This document shows, piece by piece, positions 19,063-28,829 of a DNA stretch of 64,000 nt (within the stretch, counting starts at the first letter, position 1; each line of letters opens with the position of its first letter). The stretch covers positions 86,306 to 150,305 of the forward strand of contig JAJECX010000024.1 of the NCBI GenBank assembly GCA_022821805.1, written 5' to 3'. The notes below the pieces were generated by a model. That model was not told where the DNA came from and did no database searches. It saw only the letters and a list, made by a program, of their open reading frames with translations. Source of the stretch: Anaerolineae bacterium. Its GTDB lineage: Bacteria > Chloroflexota > Anaerolineae > Aggregatilineales > Phototrophicaceae. The translations under genes were made by a program, and so were the position numbers.

Positions 19063-21092
19063 CGCGCCAGCGGCTGGCAATAGATGTGGGCGGAACATTC
19101 GTTGATTTCGTCTCGCTGGATGAAGATACGGGCGATGTGAGGATTGAGAAATCGCCTTCATTTGGCTCTCTGGAAGAGCGCTTTTTTGAAGGCATCGATA
19201 ATCTTGCCCTGGATCTCATGTCGCTCCAGACGATCATTCACGGCTCAACTTTGGTGATTAACACGATTGTGCAAGAAAAGGGCGCGCGCGTCGGCTTGAT
19301 TACAACCAAGGGTTTTCGCGATGTGCTGGAGCTCGGCCGCGGCAACCGCGAGGAAATCTACAACTTATTCTATCGACCGCCTGCGCCATTGGTCGAGCGC
19401 TACCTGCGGCTGGAAGTCAGCGAGCGCCTCGACGCGAGGGGCGAAGTGGTAACTCCGCTGGACGAAAACGAAGCGCGCGCCGCCATTCGGCAGCTGCAGG
19501 CGGAAGGCGTCGAAGGCATCGCCATCATCTTCTTGCATTCGTATCTGAATCCAGCTCATGAAGAGCGCATGCGCGCCCTGGTTGATGAAGAAGCCCCCGA
19601 CCTGGAAGTGACCATCTCGTCGGAAATCTGCCGCGAGTGGCGCGAATTCGAACGCGCGTCTACCACCGTGCTCAATGCCTACGCCAAGCCCAAGCTTGCG
19701 AGCTATCTGTCAGGGCTGAAGCGTCGGTTGGACCGCCGCCGATTTGCCGGAACGCTCAGCATCATGCAGTCATCGGGCGGCATTACCTCGCTGCGAGCGG
19801 CGAGCGAGGGTCCGGTGCGCACCATCGTTTCGGGGCCGGCTGGCGGCGTAATCGGCGTGGCCGCGCTCGGGCGTCAACTGGGCGAAAGCAATCTGGTCGC
19901 GGCTGATGTCGGCGGCACGACTTTCGATGTGGCGCTCATCACCGACGGGAAGCCCCTGGAGCAGACCGAACACCGCATCAATCGGCGGCCCGTTCTCCAG
20001 CCGACTATCGACATCGTGTCGATCGGCGCCGGCGGCGGCAGCATCGCCTGGCTGGACAATACTGGCGGATTGCAGATCGGGCCACAAAGCGTGGAGGCCG
20101 ATCCAGGACCAGCCTGTCTCGATTTGGGCGGTCATTTGGCGACTGTCACCGACGCTCAACTGCTGCTCGGTTACCTGGATCCCGACTATTATCTGGGCGA
20201 GCGTATGAGCCTGAACCTTAGCCGCGCCGAGCAGGTTATCCAGGAGCAAGTGGCGGACAAGCTGGATTTGAGTTTGGCCGATGCCGCCGCCGGCATCGTA
20301 CAACTGGCCAACATGAATATGGCTTATGCAATCCGCAATATCACCATTGAGCGCGGCCATGATCCGCGTGAATTCACGCTGGTTTGCTACGGCGGCGGTG
20401 GCGGCTTATTTGCCGGCTTTCTGCTTAACGAGCTGGGCGCGGCCCGCGCGATCATTCCGCAAAATCCGGCGACCTTTTCCGCCTGGGGCTTGCTCAACGC
20501 CGATTACCGCGAAGATTACCTGCGCACTTACTTGATTGCTTTTGAAAACCTCTCAGTCGAAGCGCTGCAAGCGGAACTCGAGGCTTTGGAAGCTGAAGTA
20601 CGCGATCGCTTCGCGGTGAACGGCATCGCCCCCGCGCATACGGTCGTCTCGTTTCATGCGGCGATGCGCTATCACGGGCAGGAGCATACGGTGAAGGTAG
20701 CGATCATGCCTGACGATCTTTGCCAGGATCTGGTCCCGCTGCGCCGGCGTCTTGATGAGGCGCATGAGCGCGCTTATTCGCTTAAGCTGCCGGAATCAGC
20801 CGCCGAAATTGTCAACCTGCAAGCGTCGATTCTGGGCATCGCCAGCAAGCCGGTTATGAAGCGAATCAATGCCGCTGTCGCCTGCCAGCCGCTGAAGGGC
20901 GAGCGCCCTGTCACCATCCGCGGATACGGCGCCGATCTGCCCGCGCAAGTATATGATCGCGAAGAGCTATCCGTCGGAACCATCATCGTCGGTCCCGCCA
21001 TCATCGAAGAATGGACATCCACGATCCTCATCCTGCCCGATCAGTCGGCAATTGTTGATGAATTTGGCAATCTGAACATAAAGCGAGCGTAA
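19059..21092 (+). CDS. Hydantoinase/oxoprolinase family protein, A subunit
   Basis: This is the A subunit of an ATP-dependent hydantoinase/5-oxoprolinase/acetone-carboxylase-type enzyme (HyuA). It starts with RLAIDVGGTFVDFVSLDEDTG, the first actin-like ATP-binding motif; a second (LVAADVGGTTFDVALI) follows near residue 290, then SIGAGGGSIAWLD. The ATG at 19059 is preferred over the ORF-track start because GAGGAGGAA lies just upstream and the ATG overlaps the ATPase stop. The protein is 677 residues. These enzymes use ATP to open cyclic amides such as N-methylhydantoin or 5-oxoproline. Pairing with a peptide-type importer suggests uptake and hydrolysis of a cyclic amide or peptide-derived compound; the substrate is inferred only. 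Confidence 0.92.
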   Translation: MTRQRLAIDVGGTFVDFVSLDEDTGDVRIEKSPSFGSLEERFFEGIDNLALDLMSLQTIIHGSTLVINTIVQEKGARVGLITTKGFRDVLELGRGNREEIYNLFYRPPAPLVERYLRLEVSERLDARGEVVTPLDENEARAAIRQLQAEGVEGIAIIFLHSYLNPAHEERMRALVDEEAPDLEVTISSEICREWREFERASTTVLNAYAKPKLASYLSGLKRRLDRRRFAGTLSIMQSSGGITSLRAASEGPVRTIVSGPAGGVIGVAALGRQLGESNLVAADVGGTTFDVALITDGKPLEQTEHRINRRPVLQPTIDIVSIGAGGGSIAWLDNTGGLQIGPQSVEADPGPACLDLGGHLATVTDAQLLLGYLDPDYYLGERMSLNLSRAEQVIQEQVADKLDLSLADAAAGIVQLANMNMAYAIRNITIERGHDPREFTLVCYGGGGGLFAGFLLNELGAARAIIPQNPATFSAWGLLNADYREDYLRTYLIAFENLSVEALQAELEALEAEVRDRFAVNGIAPAHTVVSFHAAMRYHGQEHTVKVAIMPDDLCQDLVPLRRRLDEAHERAYSLKLPESAAEIVNLQASILGIASKPVMKRINAAVACQPLKGERPVTIRGYGADLPAQVYDREELSVGTIIVGPAIIEEWTSTILILPDQSAIVDEFGNLNIKRA

Positions 21093-21094
21093 AA

Positions 21095-22747
21095 ATGAAT
21101 CGAGTCGATCCGATAACCACGCAGGTGATTCGTAACGCGCTGAAGGCGGCTGCTGATGAAATGATGATCAGCCTGATTAAGACGGCGCATAATCCCCTTA
21201 TCTACGAAGTCCAGGATTTCGGATTGGCGATCACCAATCATCGTGGAGAGATGCTTGCCGAAGGTTCGGGCTTGCCTGGTTTCATGGGCTGCCTCGGTCC
21301 CACCGTGCGCAGCGGTATTCGCGAGCTCGGCTGCGATGGCTTCAGCGAAGGAGACATCCTGCTGGCGAACGATCCTTACGAAACCGGTACCCATATCAGC
21401 GATACTGCCGTCTACATGCCGATTTTCTATGAGGGCAAGCTGGTCGCGTTTTCGGCGCTGATGGCGCACTGGGCTGATATCGGCGGCAAGACGCCCGGCG
21501 GCTGGTGTCCCGATACCACCGATGTTCACCAAGAAGGCTTGATCTTCTTCCACGATAAGCTGGTCGAAGCAGGCGCGCTCAATCAGACGTTCATGCGCTT
21601 TATCTTGAATAATGTGCGCTTTCCCGATTTGGTGCATGGCGATTTGAATGCCATGATCGCCGCTTGTCGCACCGGCACGAGACGTTACATCGCTCTCTGC
21701 GAACGATACGGCGCCGACACCATCCAGCGCGCCATGGATCAGGTCTTCGACCAATCGGAAGCGATGATGCGCGCCAAAATCGGCGAGATCCCCGACGGCG
21801 CCTACTCCGCCAGCGTTTACATGGATCACGATGGCGTCGAGCTGGACAAGCCCTATAAAATCGCCGTCACCGTCGAAGTCGACAATGACGAAATGCGCAT
21901 CGACTGGACCGGCACCGACCCAACCGTTACCGGACCCACCAATCATCCATTTATCGGAACGGTCGCGATGTCGGAATGCGTCTTGAAGTCGCTGACAATG
22001 CCCTTTGATCCGATGAATCACGGGCATACGCGCCCGCTGACGGTAACCGCGCCCGATAATACGGCGGTCAGCCCGCTCTATCCGGCGCCGACCGATTCCT
22101 ATGGTTACGTCGCTGAAATGGTCGTGCATCTGATTGTCAAAGCGCTATCCGATGCGATTCCCGATCGCTGTCCGGCCGCCTCCTACCAAATGTTCGGCTG
22201 CGTCTTCTATCGTATGGATCCGCTGCACGGCGAGCCTTTTATCTTCATTGAGCCGCTCGATGGCGGCGGCGGCGCCTTCCCGCATGCCGATGGACCCAGC
22301 GGGCTGGTATTCGTCGGCAACGGCAACGCGCCCAATACGCCGACCGAGGTAATCGAGGGCCGCTATCCCTTAAGAGTGACTCGGCATACTTTCAATCTGG
22401 AGGGGGCGGGCGCGGGCAAGTACCGCGGCGGTTTCGGCGTCATCCGCGAATACGAAATGCTGGAAGACAATATCCTAATCCAGACCATGAATGAGAATAC
22501 GATTAACACGCCCTGGGGACTGCATGGCGGCGGCGATTCCGGCGTCAGCCGGGCGATCGCCTGGGTGGGCAGCGAGCGAGAAGAAGCAATCACGAAACGC
22601 GTTTACTTCTACGGTCCCTTCAATCGGGGCGATATTGTCACCCAGATTTCGGCTGGCGGCGGCGGCTGGGGCGACCCCGCCGAGCGCGAACCGGCCCTGA
22701 TCGAATACGACCGGCGCAACGGTTACCTCCAGCCTGAAACAACGTAG
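21095..22747 (+). CDS. Hydantoinase B/oxoprolinase family protein, B subunit
   Basis: This is the B subunit partner of the preceding gene, beginning 2 bases after its stop. Family features are the N-terminal DPITTQVIRNALKAAADEM, LANDPYETGTHISD, and the late glycine-rich GAGKYRGGFGVIREYE and SAGGGGWGDP. The 550-residue length is typical for HyuB. A and B subunits together form the ATP-dependent amidohydrolase. The gene ends the operon; the next gene is convergent. Confidence 0.93.
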   Translation: MNRVDPITTQVIRNALKAAADEMMISLIKTAHNPLIYEVQDFGLAITNHRGEMLAEGSGLPGFMGCLGPTVRSGIRELGCDGFSEGDILLANDPYETGTHISDTAVYMPIFYEGKLVAFSALMAHWADIGGKTPGGWCPDTTDVHQEGLIFFHDKLVEAGALNQTFMRFILNNVRFPDLVHGDLNAMIAACRTGTRRYIALCERYGADTIQRAMDQVFDQSEAMMRAKIGEIPDGAYSASVYMDHDGVELDKPYKIAVTVEVDNDEMRIDWTGTDPTVTGPTNHPFIGTVAMSECVLKSLTMPFDPMNHGHTRPLTVTAPDNTAVSPLYPAPTDSYGYVAEMVVHLIVKALSDAIPDRCPAASYQMFGCVFYRMDPLHGEPFIFIEPLDGGGGAFPHADGPSGLVFVGNGNAPNTPTEVIEGRYPLRVTRHTFNLEGAGAGKYRGGFGVIREYEMLEDNILIQTMNENTINTPWGLHGGGDSGVSRAIAWVGSEREEAITKRVYFYGPFNRGDIVTQISAGGGGWGDPAEREPALIEYDRRNGYLQPETT

Positions 22748-22768
22748 TCAGTGACGAATTTGCCAGTG

Positions 22769-24304
22769 TCACTCAACCGGCGGGCGATATTGCAGCGCCT
22801 CGGCGATATGCGGCACCTGGATATCGGCTGCGCGATCGAGGTCGGCGATTGTGCGGCTAAGCTTGAGCACGCGGTGATAGCTGCGCGCGCTCAGTTGGAG
22901 CTTCCTCACCGACAGCGTCAGGATCTGGCGCGCTTCTTCGTTCAGCGGGCAAAACTGGTCGATTTCGCTGACGCTCATATCGGCATTGGCGAATAGCCCA
23001 GTATGCGCATCAAAGCGATCAATTTGACGGCGCCGCGCTTCCTCCACCCGCTGGCGTATATCGCCCGAGCTTTCTGCTTTGGCGTCGCCCAGCAGTTTGT
23101 CAAAGTCCACACGCGGCACATCGACATGGATATCAATACGGTCGAGGAGAGGACCGGAAATCCGCGATTGATACCGCTGTATCTGATGCGGTGTGCAGGT
23201 GCAGGCTTGCAGCGAATCGCCATAAAAGCCGCAGGGGCAGGGGTTGCGCGCGCCCACCAAGAGGAAGTTCGCTGGAAATGTGATGCTGCCCTTGGCTCGG
23301 CTGATCGTTACGACTTTGTCCTCTATCGGCTGGCGCAGCACCTCCAGCACTTTGCTCGAATGCTCGTTGATCTCATCCAGAAACAGGACGCCGCGATGCG
23401 CCAGGCTGATCTCGCCCGGTTTTGGTATCGTGCCGCCGCCGACCAGCCCAACCTGGGAGATCGTGTGGTGGGGCGCGCGAAAAGGTCGCTGACGAACAAG
23501 GGGCTCGTCCTGCGATAGCATGTCCACAATAGAGTAGATTCGGGTCACCTCAAGCGCTTCCTGCATCGTCAAGGCCGGCAAGATGCCTGCCAACGCCCGC
23601 GCCTGCAAGCTCTTGCCCGCGCCGGGCGGTCCCGACATCAAGATATTGTGATTGCCAGCGGCCGCCACTTCCAAGGCCCGCTTGACATGCTCCTGCCCGC
23701 GGATGTCAGCGAAATCTTCAACGCCATCGGCCAGCAATCTCCCGGCCTCTCGCTCAGCGAGATCGGAACGATAAGGCTCAATCGGATTCAGTTGATATAG
23801 ATGTTCCACCAACTGCCCAACCGATTGCACCGGGATGATCGAAATGTCTTGAATCAGCGCGGCTTCGGCCGCGTCCGCTTCCGGCACATACACCGTGTCC
23901 AAGCCCTGCTGCATGGCGGTGTAGACCATCGGCAGCACACCCTGCACATGCCGGATGCTGCCATCCAGCGAAAGCTCACCGATGAACATGGCATTGTCCA
24001 GCACGTGAAGTGGGATCTGGTCGGTGGCGGCTAGCACGCCGATGGCAATCGCCAGATCATACGAGGGACCGTGCTTGTGAATATCCGCTGGCGAAAGATT
24101 GACCACATAGGCTTTATTGGGGAAGCGGAGACCGCTGTTGCGGATCGCCGAACGGGCGCGGTCCTTGCTTTCGCGGACGGCGGCGCCAGGCAATCCAACC
24201 AGGTTAAAACTGGGCAGCGCCGCGCGCGGATTGAAATCCGTTTGCACTTCGACGATATGCCCGTCCAATCCGATGACGGCGCAGGTGTTGACGATGGCTA
24301 GCAT
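22769..24304 (-). CDS. YifB/ComM family Mg-chelatase-like AAA+ ATPase
   Basis: This is a 511-residue AAA+ protein of the YifB/ComM family. The N-terminal LonC-like fold (residues 1-160) begins CAVIGLDGHIVEVQTD. The Mg-chelatase ChlI-like ATPase core has Walker A GPPGAGKSLQARALAG and Walker B VLFLDEINEHSSKVLE. The C-terminal Mg_chelatase_C domain includes ARNPCPCGFYGD and SRISGPLLDRIDIHVDVPR. In naturally competent bacteria ComM is a hexameric helicase promoting branch migration during integration of transformed DNA. No other competence genes are nearby. The start ATG is preceded by GTGGAG. Confidence 0.94.
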   Translation of the reverse strand: MLAIVNTCAVIGLDGHIVEVQTDFNPRAALPSFNLVGLPGAAVRESKDRARSAIRNSGLRFPNKAYVVNLSPADIHKHGPSYDLAIAIGVLAATDQIPLHVLDNAMFIGELSLDGSIRHVQGVLPMVYTAMQQGLDTVYVPEADAAEAALIQDISIIPVQSVGQLVEHLYQLNPIEPYRSDLAEREAGRLLADGVEDFADIRGQEHVKRALEVAAAGNHNILMSGPPGAGKSLQARALAGILPALTMQEALEVTRIYSIVDMLSQDEPLVRQRPFRAPHHTISQVGLVGGGTIPKPGEISLAHRGVLFLDEINEHSSKVLEVLRQPIEDKVVTISRAKGSITFPANFLLVGARNPCPCGFYGDSLQACTCTPHQIQRYQSRISGPLLDRIDIHVDVPRVDFDKLLGDAKAESSGDIRQRVEEARRRQIDRFDAHTGLFANADMSVSEIDQFCPLNEEARQILTLSVRKLQLSARSYHRVLKLSRTIADLDRAADIQVPHIAEALQYRPPVE

Positions 24305-24390
24305 AGGCGCTCCACGGCAAACCTTGATTTCGAAACAATTCTACCGCTGAATGTTTCGATAATCACCGGCAAAGATTTGTCAGGACGCGC

Positions 24391-24882
24391 TCAGCCTTGC
24401 CCCTGCAAATAAGCGATTATCCCGCCCGCATCCAGTATCCGCCGAACTTGCTCGGGCAGGGAAGAGAATGAAAGGGCGTGGTTATTCAAGTGTATCCGCG
24501 CCGCCTCCATATCGATCTCGATCGAATCGCCGCTCTCGACGAGGTCGACAAGCTGCGGGCAGGCAATAACCAGCAAGCCATTGTTGATGGCGTTGCGATA
24601 ATATATGCGCGCAAAGCTTTTCGCGATGACCGCGTGGACGCCTGCGGCGACTAAACAGGTGACAGCCTGCTCGCGACTGCTGCCGTTGCCCCAGTTGCGC
24701 CCGGCGACGATGACATCGCCAGCTCGCGCGCCATTGGCGAAACTTGGGTCGAGGTCTTCCAGCGCGTGGCGCGCCAATTCCGCCGGGTCGTGGCTGATGG
24801 TGTAGGTGAATTTGCCCGGGAAGATCACATCGGTGTTTACGTTGTCGCCGTATTTCCAGACGCGATGCTTGCTGCGAGTCAT
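24391..24882 (-). CDS. lysU: Homoaconitase / isopropylmalate isomerase-type small subunit
   Basis: This is the swivel-domain subunit of a two-subunit aconitase-family enzyme. Motifs are GDNVNTDVIFPGKFTY near the N-terminus and NWGNGSSREQAV, the substrate-contacting Ser-Arg segment, near residue 60; YYRNAINNGLLVI follows. The 163-residue length is the usual size of LeuD/LysU proteins. It lies 40 bases downstream of the large subunit on the same strand. LeuD (leucine) and LysU (lysine) are hard to separate by eye. I favour the homoaconitase role because the neighbouring cluster encodes homocitrate synthase and the LysW pathway; dual function is possible. Confidence 0.8.
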   Translation of the reverse strand: MTRSKHRVWKYGDNVNTDVIFPGKFTYTISHDPAELARHALEDLDPSFANGARAGDVIVAGRNWGNGSSREQAVTCLVAAGVHAVIAKSFARIYYRNAINNGLLVIACPQLVDLVESGDSIEIDMEAARIHLNNHALSFSSLPEQVRRILDAGGIIAYLQGQG

Positions 24883-24922
24883 TGCTCGACCATTTTCCTA
24901 AACGTTGTGTTTTCTATGCGAG

Positions 24923-26224
24923 CTAGCTTTCGTCAGCCAAATCAGCCGGATGTATCAAACGTCCGGCTGCGCAACTGGCCGCCACTACCGCCGGATTCGC
25001 CAAGTAGATTTCGGCATCGGGCTCGCCCATGCGCCCGCGGAAGTTCCGATTGGCGCTGCTGATGCAGACTTCGCCCGGCGCCAAAACACCCATATGCACG
25101 CCCATGCAGGGTCCGCAGCCGGGTGTGCCGAAGGTCGCGCCTGCTTCAACCAGGTCGGCGACATAACCGGCTTCGGCTGCCTCGCGCAACACCATTGACG
25201 ATGCAGGAATGACGATCAAACGCGCCCGCAATCGCCGGCCCCGCAGAACTTCGGCCGCAGCGGCGATGTCTTCCAGGCGACCATTCGTGCAGGTGCCGAT
25301 GAAGCCGACATCTACCCTCGTATTCGCCACTTCTGAAAGTGGACGAATATTGTCAACAGCATGCGGACAGGAGACGACCGGTTCAATCTCACTCAAATCT
25401 ATTTGAAGACGCGCGGCGTAAACGGCGCCGCGGTCGGGATAGAGCGAGCGCTCTCGAAAGGACTCCAGGCGCTCCGCATGGTCATGGGGACGGGTCCGCT
25501 TCAAGGTTTTGCTCAGCCACCGCCATGTCGCGTCGTCCGGCGCGATGCAGGCGTTTTTGGCGCCCATTTCCGCCATCATATTTGTCAGTACAGTGCGCGA
25601 ATCCGGCGAAAGCGCGGCGACGCCGTCACCGTCGAACTCGACCGCCATATACGTCGCGCCGTCAGACGACAGCCGCCCGATCAGGCTTATCGTCAAATCC
25701 TTTGTGGTGACTCCAGACTCAAGCTTGCCTTTGAGCGTGATGCGCATTGTCTCGGGCACACGAAGCCACAATTGACCCGTCGCCCAAAGCGCGGCCACCT
25801 CGCTTCGCCCGATGCCGGCGCTGAAGGCGCCCAGCCAGCCATAATGCGTGCTGTGGCTGTCCGCGCCCAACAGCGTCATGCCCGGCCCGACGACGCCTTC
25901 TTCGCAAAGCACCTGATGGCAGATGCCGCGACCCACTTCAAAGAAATTCCGAACGCCTTGCTCGCGAACGAAATCTCGGACGCGTGCGTGATTCCGCGCG
26001 TGCTTGGCGCTGGGCGGCGGAACCGCGTGGTCAAGCGTGATCGCCAGCCGCTCCGGATATCTGACGCGCTTATGCGGTAGCCGCTTGAAGATCTCCGCAA
26101 TGGCGGCAGTATTGTCGTGGCTCAGCGCGACATCCGGCTCAATGTCGACGATCTCGCCGGGTTTAACCGTGGTTCGTCCGCCAGCGCGCGCCAGCAGTTT
26201 TTCCGTCAGCGTCTGCAGGCTCAA
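24923..26224 (-). CDS. lysT: Homoaconitase / isopropylmalate isomerase-type large subunit
   Basis: This is the iron-sulfur subunit of an aconitase-family dehydratase that isomerises homocitrate to homoisocitrate through cis-homoaconitate. Cluster-ligand motifs are visible in [12 protein letters not shown] and [34 protein letters not shown] is the conserved substrate-binding stretch. The 433-residue length matches the LeuC2/HacA-type short subunit. The start is TTG at 26224 with GAGG a few bases upstream. It is divergent from the MFS gene and separated by that gene from the main lys operon. Leucine isomerase activity cannot be excluded; assignment to lysine is by genomic context. Confidence 0.82.
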   Translation of the reverse strand: MSLQTLTEKLLARAGGRTTVKPGEIVDIEPDVALSHDNTAAIAEIFKRLPHKRVRYPERLAITLDHAVPPPSAKHARNHARVRDFVREQGVRNFFEVGRGICHQVLCEEGVVGPGMTLLGADSHSTHYGWLGAFSAGIGRSEVAALWATGQLWLRVPETMRITLKGKLESGVTTKDLTISLIGRLSSDGATYMAVEFDGDGVAALSPDSRTVLTNMMAEMGAKNACIAPDDATWRWLSKTLKRTRPHDHAERLESFRERSLYPDRGAVYAARLQIDLSEIEPVVSCPHAVDNIRPLSEVANTRVDVGFIGTCTNGRLEDIAAAAEVLRGRRLRARLIVIPASSMVLREAAEAGYVADLVEAGATFGTPGCGPCMGVHMGVLAPGEVCISSANRNFRGRMGEPDAEIYLANPAVVAASCAAGRLIHPADLADES

Positions 26225-26376
26225 GATTGCCTCGCTTGCATTAGCGGAAGTCCCGATTCCGTCACGCCGAGTTGCTTTCGCGAATCAATCAATTGCGCTT
26301 CACTTTCTCCGTATGCCGAAGGCTACTGTCTGCTACAATTGCCGCTTGGCTCGAAACAAGCCCGCTTGGCATCCTC

Positions 26377-27663
26377 ATGCTGCCGCAAGATCTTCGCGAC
26401 AAACTTCGTCACAACACTTTTGTCAACCTCTGGGACGGCAGCCTGTTCGGCTTTGGCGTTTCGGGCTTGGCATCATATGTTACCATAATCCCGCTTTTCC
26501 TGTCTTTCCTCACCGAATCGACCGCCCTCATCGGCTTCGTCGCCACGCTCTTCCACATCGGCTGGCAAGTGCCGCAATTGCTCACTTCCAGCTATGTCGC
26601 CAGCATGCGGCGTTACAAGCCAATGGTGCTGGCGGCGACCCTGGCAGAGCGCGTGCCCTACTTTGGTTTGGCGCTACTGGCGCTAGCGATTCCCACCATC
26701 GGCATTGATATTGCGCTGATCTTGGCGCTTATTCTGCTGACGCTGCAATCCCTCGCTGGCGGCTTCACCGGAACCGCCTGGCAGAGCATGATCAGCAAAA
26801 TCATGCCGCCCCACCGCCTTGGATCCTTCTTCGGCATACAGTCCGCCTGTGTCAATCTTTTTGGCGCGGCCGGCGCCTTGCTCGCCAGCCTAATTCTGGA
26901 ACGGCTCGACTTTCCAGAAAGTTTCTCGCTCCTCTTCACACTTGCCGGCATCAGCCTTCTGCTGTCTTTCGTGGGTTTGGCTTTGACCTACGAGCCAAAG
27001 AGCCCGCCGCATAATATCGCCGAGCCGGTCAAATTGCGCCAATTTGGCGGACGGCTGCGGCAGATCCTGCGCGGCGACGACAACTTCCGCTGGTTCCTCA
27101 TCGCGCGCGGGCTCACCGCCGTCAGCTTGACCGCCATCTCTTTCTACACCATCTATGGCATTCGCCGCTTCGATATGTCGCCCGAATTCGTCGGCATATT
27201 GACGAGCGTCCTGTTGGTTTCAAATACGTTCAGCAGCTCGGTCATCGGCTGGATCGGCGACCGCTGGGGGCATCGACGGGTCTTGATCGCCGCGAATGCG
27301 CTGACCGTGCTGGCGATCACGATTGCCCTGTCTGCAACTGAGGTGAGCTGGTTTTTCGCCGTCTTTGCCCTGACCGGCGTGGTCAACTCGGCGCAGTGGA
27401 CGACGATCATGACGATAACGGTGCAATTTGGTTCAGTCGCGGAGCGCCCCTACTACATCGGCATGGCGAACACCTTCATTGCGCCGGTGACGATATTCGC
27501 GCCCATCATCGGCGGCTGGCTGGTGGACGCGGTCAACTTTGAACTGACCTTCGGCATCTTCGCGCTGGCGGGAATACTGTCAGTATTGGTCTACCTCATG
27601 CTTATGGATGACCCGCAAAATGTGACCAGCGTCGCGAAGCGGAAAGTCGCCACCGCCGACTAA
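26377..27663 (+). CDS. Major facilitator superfamily transporter
   Basis: This is a twelve-helix MFS permease of about 428 residues. The inter-helix basic loops of MFS proteins are seen as YVASMRRYKPMVL in the N-terminal half and GDRWGHRRVLIAAN in the C-terminal half. The likely start is the ATG at 26377 (MLPQDLRDKLRHN), because the preceding ORF-track residues do not resemble MFS N-termini and the region upstream is the divergent control region. The gene sits between the two lysine blocks and overlaps the end of the homocitrate synthase gene by 4 bases (convergent). A role in amino-acid export is conceivable but unsupported; the substrate is unknown. Confidence 0.83.
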   Translation: MLPQDLRDKLRHNTFVNLWDGSLFGFGVSGLASYVTIIPLFLSFLTESTALIGFVATLFHIGWQVPQLLTSSYVASMRRYKPMVLAATLAERVPYFGLALLALAIPTIGIDIALILALILLTLQSLAGGFTGTAWQSMISKIMPPHRLGSFFGIQSACVNLFGAAGALLASLILERLDFPESFSLLFTLAGISLLLSFVGLALTYEPKSPPHNIAEPVKLRQFGGRLRQILRGDDNFRWFLIARGLTAVSLTAISFYTIYGIRRFDMSPEFVGILTSVLLVSNTFSSSVIGWIGDRWGHRRVLIAANALTVLAITIALSATEVSWFFAVFALTGVVNSAQWTTIMTITVQFGSVAERPYYIGMANTFIAPVTIFAPIIGGWLVDAVNFELTFGIFALAGILSVLVYLMLMDDPQNVTSVAKRKVATAD

Positions 27664-28811
27664 TCGTCGAGCGGCAGCATCATTTTCGACAGGATTCTGT
27701 CCACATCTTCCAGCGTGATCGGTCCTTCGTCCGCCATGAGCTTGACCTGCGCCGTCGCCAGGTTGAGTACATCCTCGGGTAGCGCAAGGCCGCCGCGGGC
27801 GGCGTATTCGCGGATGGCGTTGCGCCCGACCAGGCGATGCGCCACATCAATGACGCGCGACATACCAAAGTCTTCCGGGTTGATCGCCTCATAAGTCATC
27901 GGGTTCTTCAAAACGGCATTGGTATGGACGCCCGCTTTATGATGAAAGGCAACCTCGCCCGTGATTGGGGTATTGTAGGGAATCTCGATGCCCAGCTTTT
28001 CGGCGACGACCCTTTCAATCTCGGGCAGCAGACAAAGATCATATTTGTCCACCAGCGCCTTGTCGCAGGTATAGAGACGGCCCACCAGCGCGCCCATCGG
28101 TGTTATGCCATTGCGTTCGCCGATGCCAAGTATAGTGGTGTCGATGTGGGTCGCCCCCGCCTGCAGGGCGCAGAAGGCGTTGGCCACCGCGCAACTGCTG
28201 TCGTTATGTCCGTGAAACTCAATATCGCAGCTGACCACATCGCGCAGGTTGGAGATGAGATTGTAGGTTTGCATCGGGTCGGCGATGCCCACTGTATCGG
28301 CGACGCCGACGCGGTCCACCCCCGCCAAATCCATCGCGCGGTACACCGTCATCACATCGGCGAAATTGCTGCGAAAGGTGTCCTCGGTGCTGAAGCGCGT
28401 TTCGATGTCTTGTTCATTGAGATAGGCGACCACCTTCTGGCCAATCTCGATGACCTGTTCCAGGCTCTTGCCATGGCTGTATTCACGCATATAGTTGGAG
28501 GTCCCGATATATACGTCCGCGCCATCAATGCCGCAGTCAACCGCCAGCTTGGCATCGTCCATATTCGCGCGGATATGCGTGAGCAGCTTGTAGCGGCGCC
28601 GCATATCGGCAAGCGTGCGGATCGCATCGGCGCTCTGCGGGCTGGCCACCGGCGTCGATAGTTCCATATACTCCACACCGAATCGATCCAGCAGCGAGGC
28701 GATTTCGCGCTTGTCATCAATGCTGAAGTGCGTGCCGCGGAATTGTTCGCCTTCGCGCAAGGTGGAATCAATGAAGTTAAATTCGTGTATAGAGTTGTTT
28801 CGACTGCGCAT
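27660..28811 (-). CDS. lysS: Homocitrate synthase
   Basis: This is the first enzyme of the alpha-aminoadipate route, condensing acetyl-CoA with 2-oxoglutarate. The 383-residue DRE-TIM metallolyase begins [18 protein letters not shown], where Arg and the metal-binding Asp sit, and contains the metal ligands in [15 protein letters not shown]. The segments [11 protein letters not shown] and [16 protein letters not shown] are typical of homocitrate rather than isopropylmalate synthases. The protein is shorter than LeuA and lacks the LeuA regulatory domain. It is the last gene of the lysW-initiated operon, 18 bases after lysK. Regulation by the upstream attenuator would therefore control entry into the pathway. 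Confidence 0.9.
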   Translation of the reverse strand: MRSRNNSIHEFNFIDSTLREGEQFRGTHFSIDDKREIASLLDRFGVEYMELSTPVASPQSADAIRTLADMRRRYKLLTHIRANMDDAKLAVDCGIDGADVYIGTSNYMREYSHGKSLEQVIEIGQKVVAYLNEQDIETRFSTEDTFRSNFADVMTVYRAMDLAGVDRVGVADTVGIADPMQTYNLISNLRDVVSCDIEFHGHNDSSCAVANAFCALQAGATHIDTTILGIGERNGITPMGALVGRLYTCDKALVDKYDLCLLPEIERVVAEKLGIEIPYNTPITGEVAFHHKAGVHTNAVLKNPMTYEAINPEDFGMSRVIDVAHRLVGRNAIREYAARGGLALPEDVLNLATAQVKLMADEGPITLEDVDRILSKMMLPLDD

Positions 28812-28829
28812 TGGGTCACCCGGTTACCG

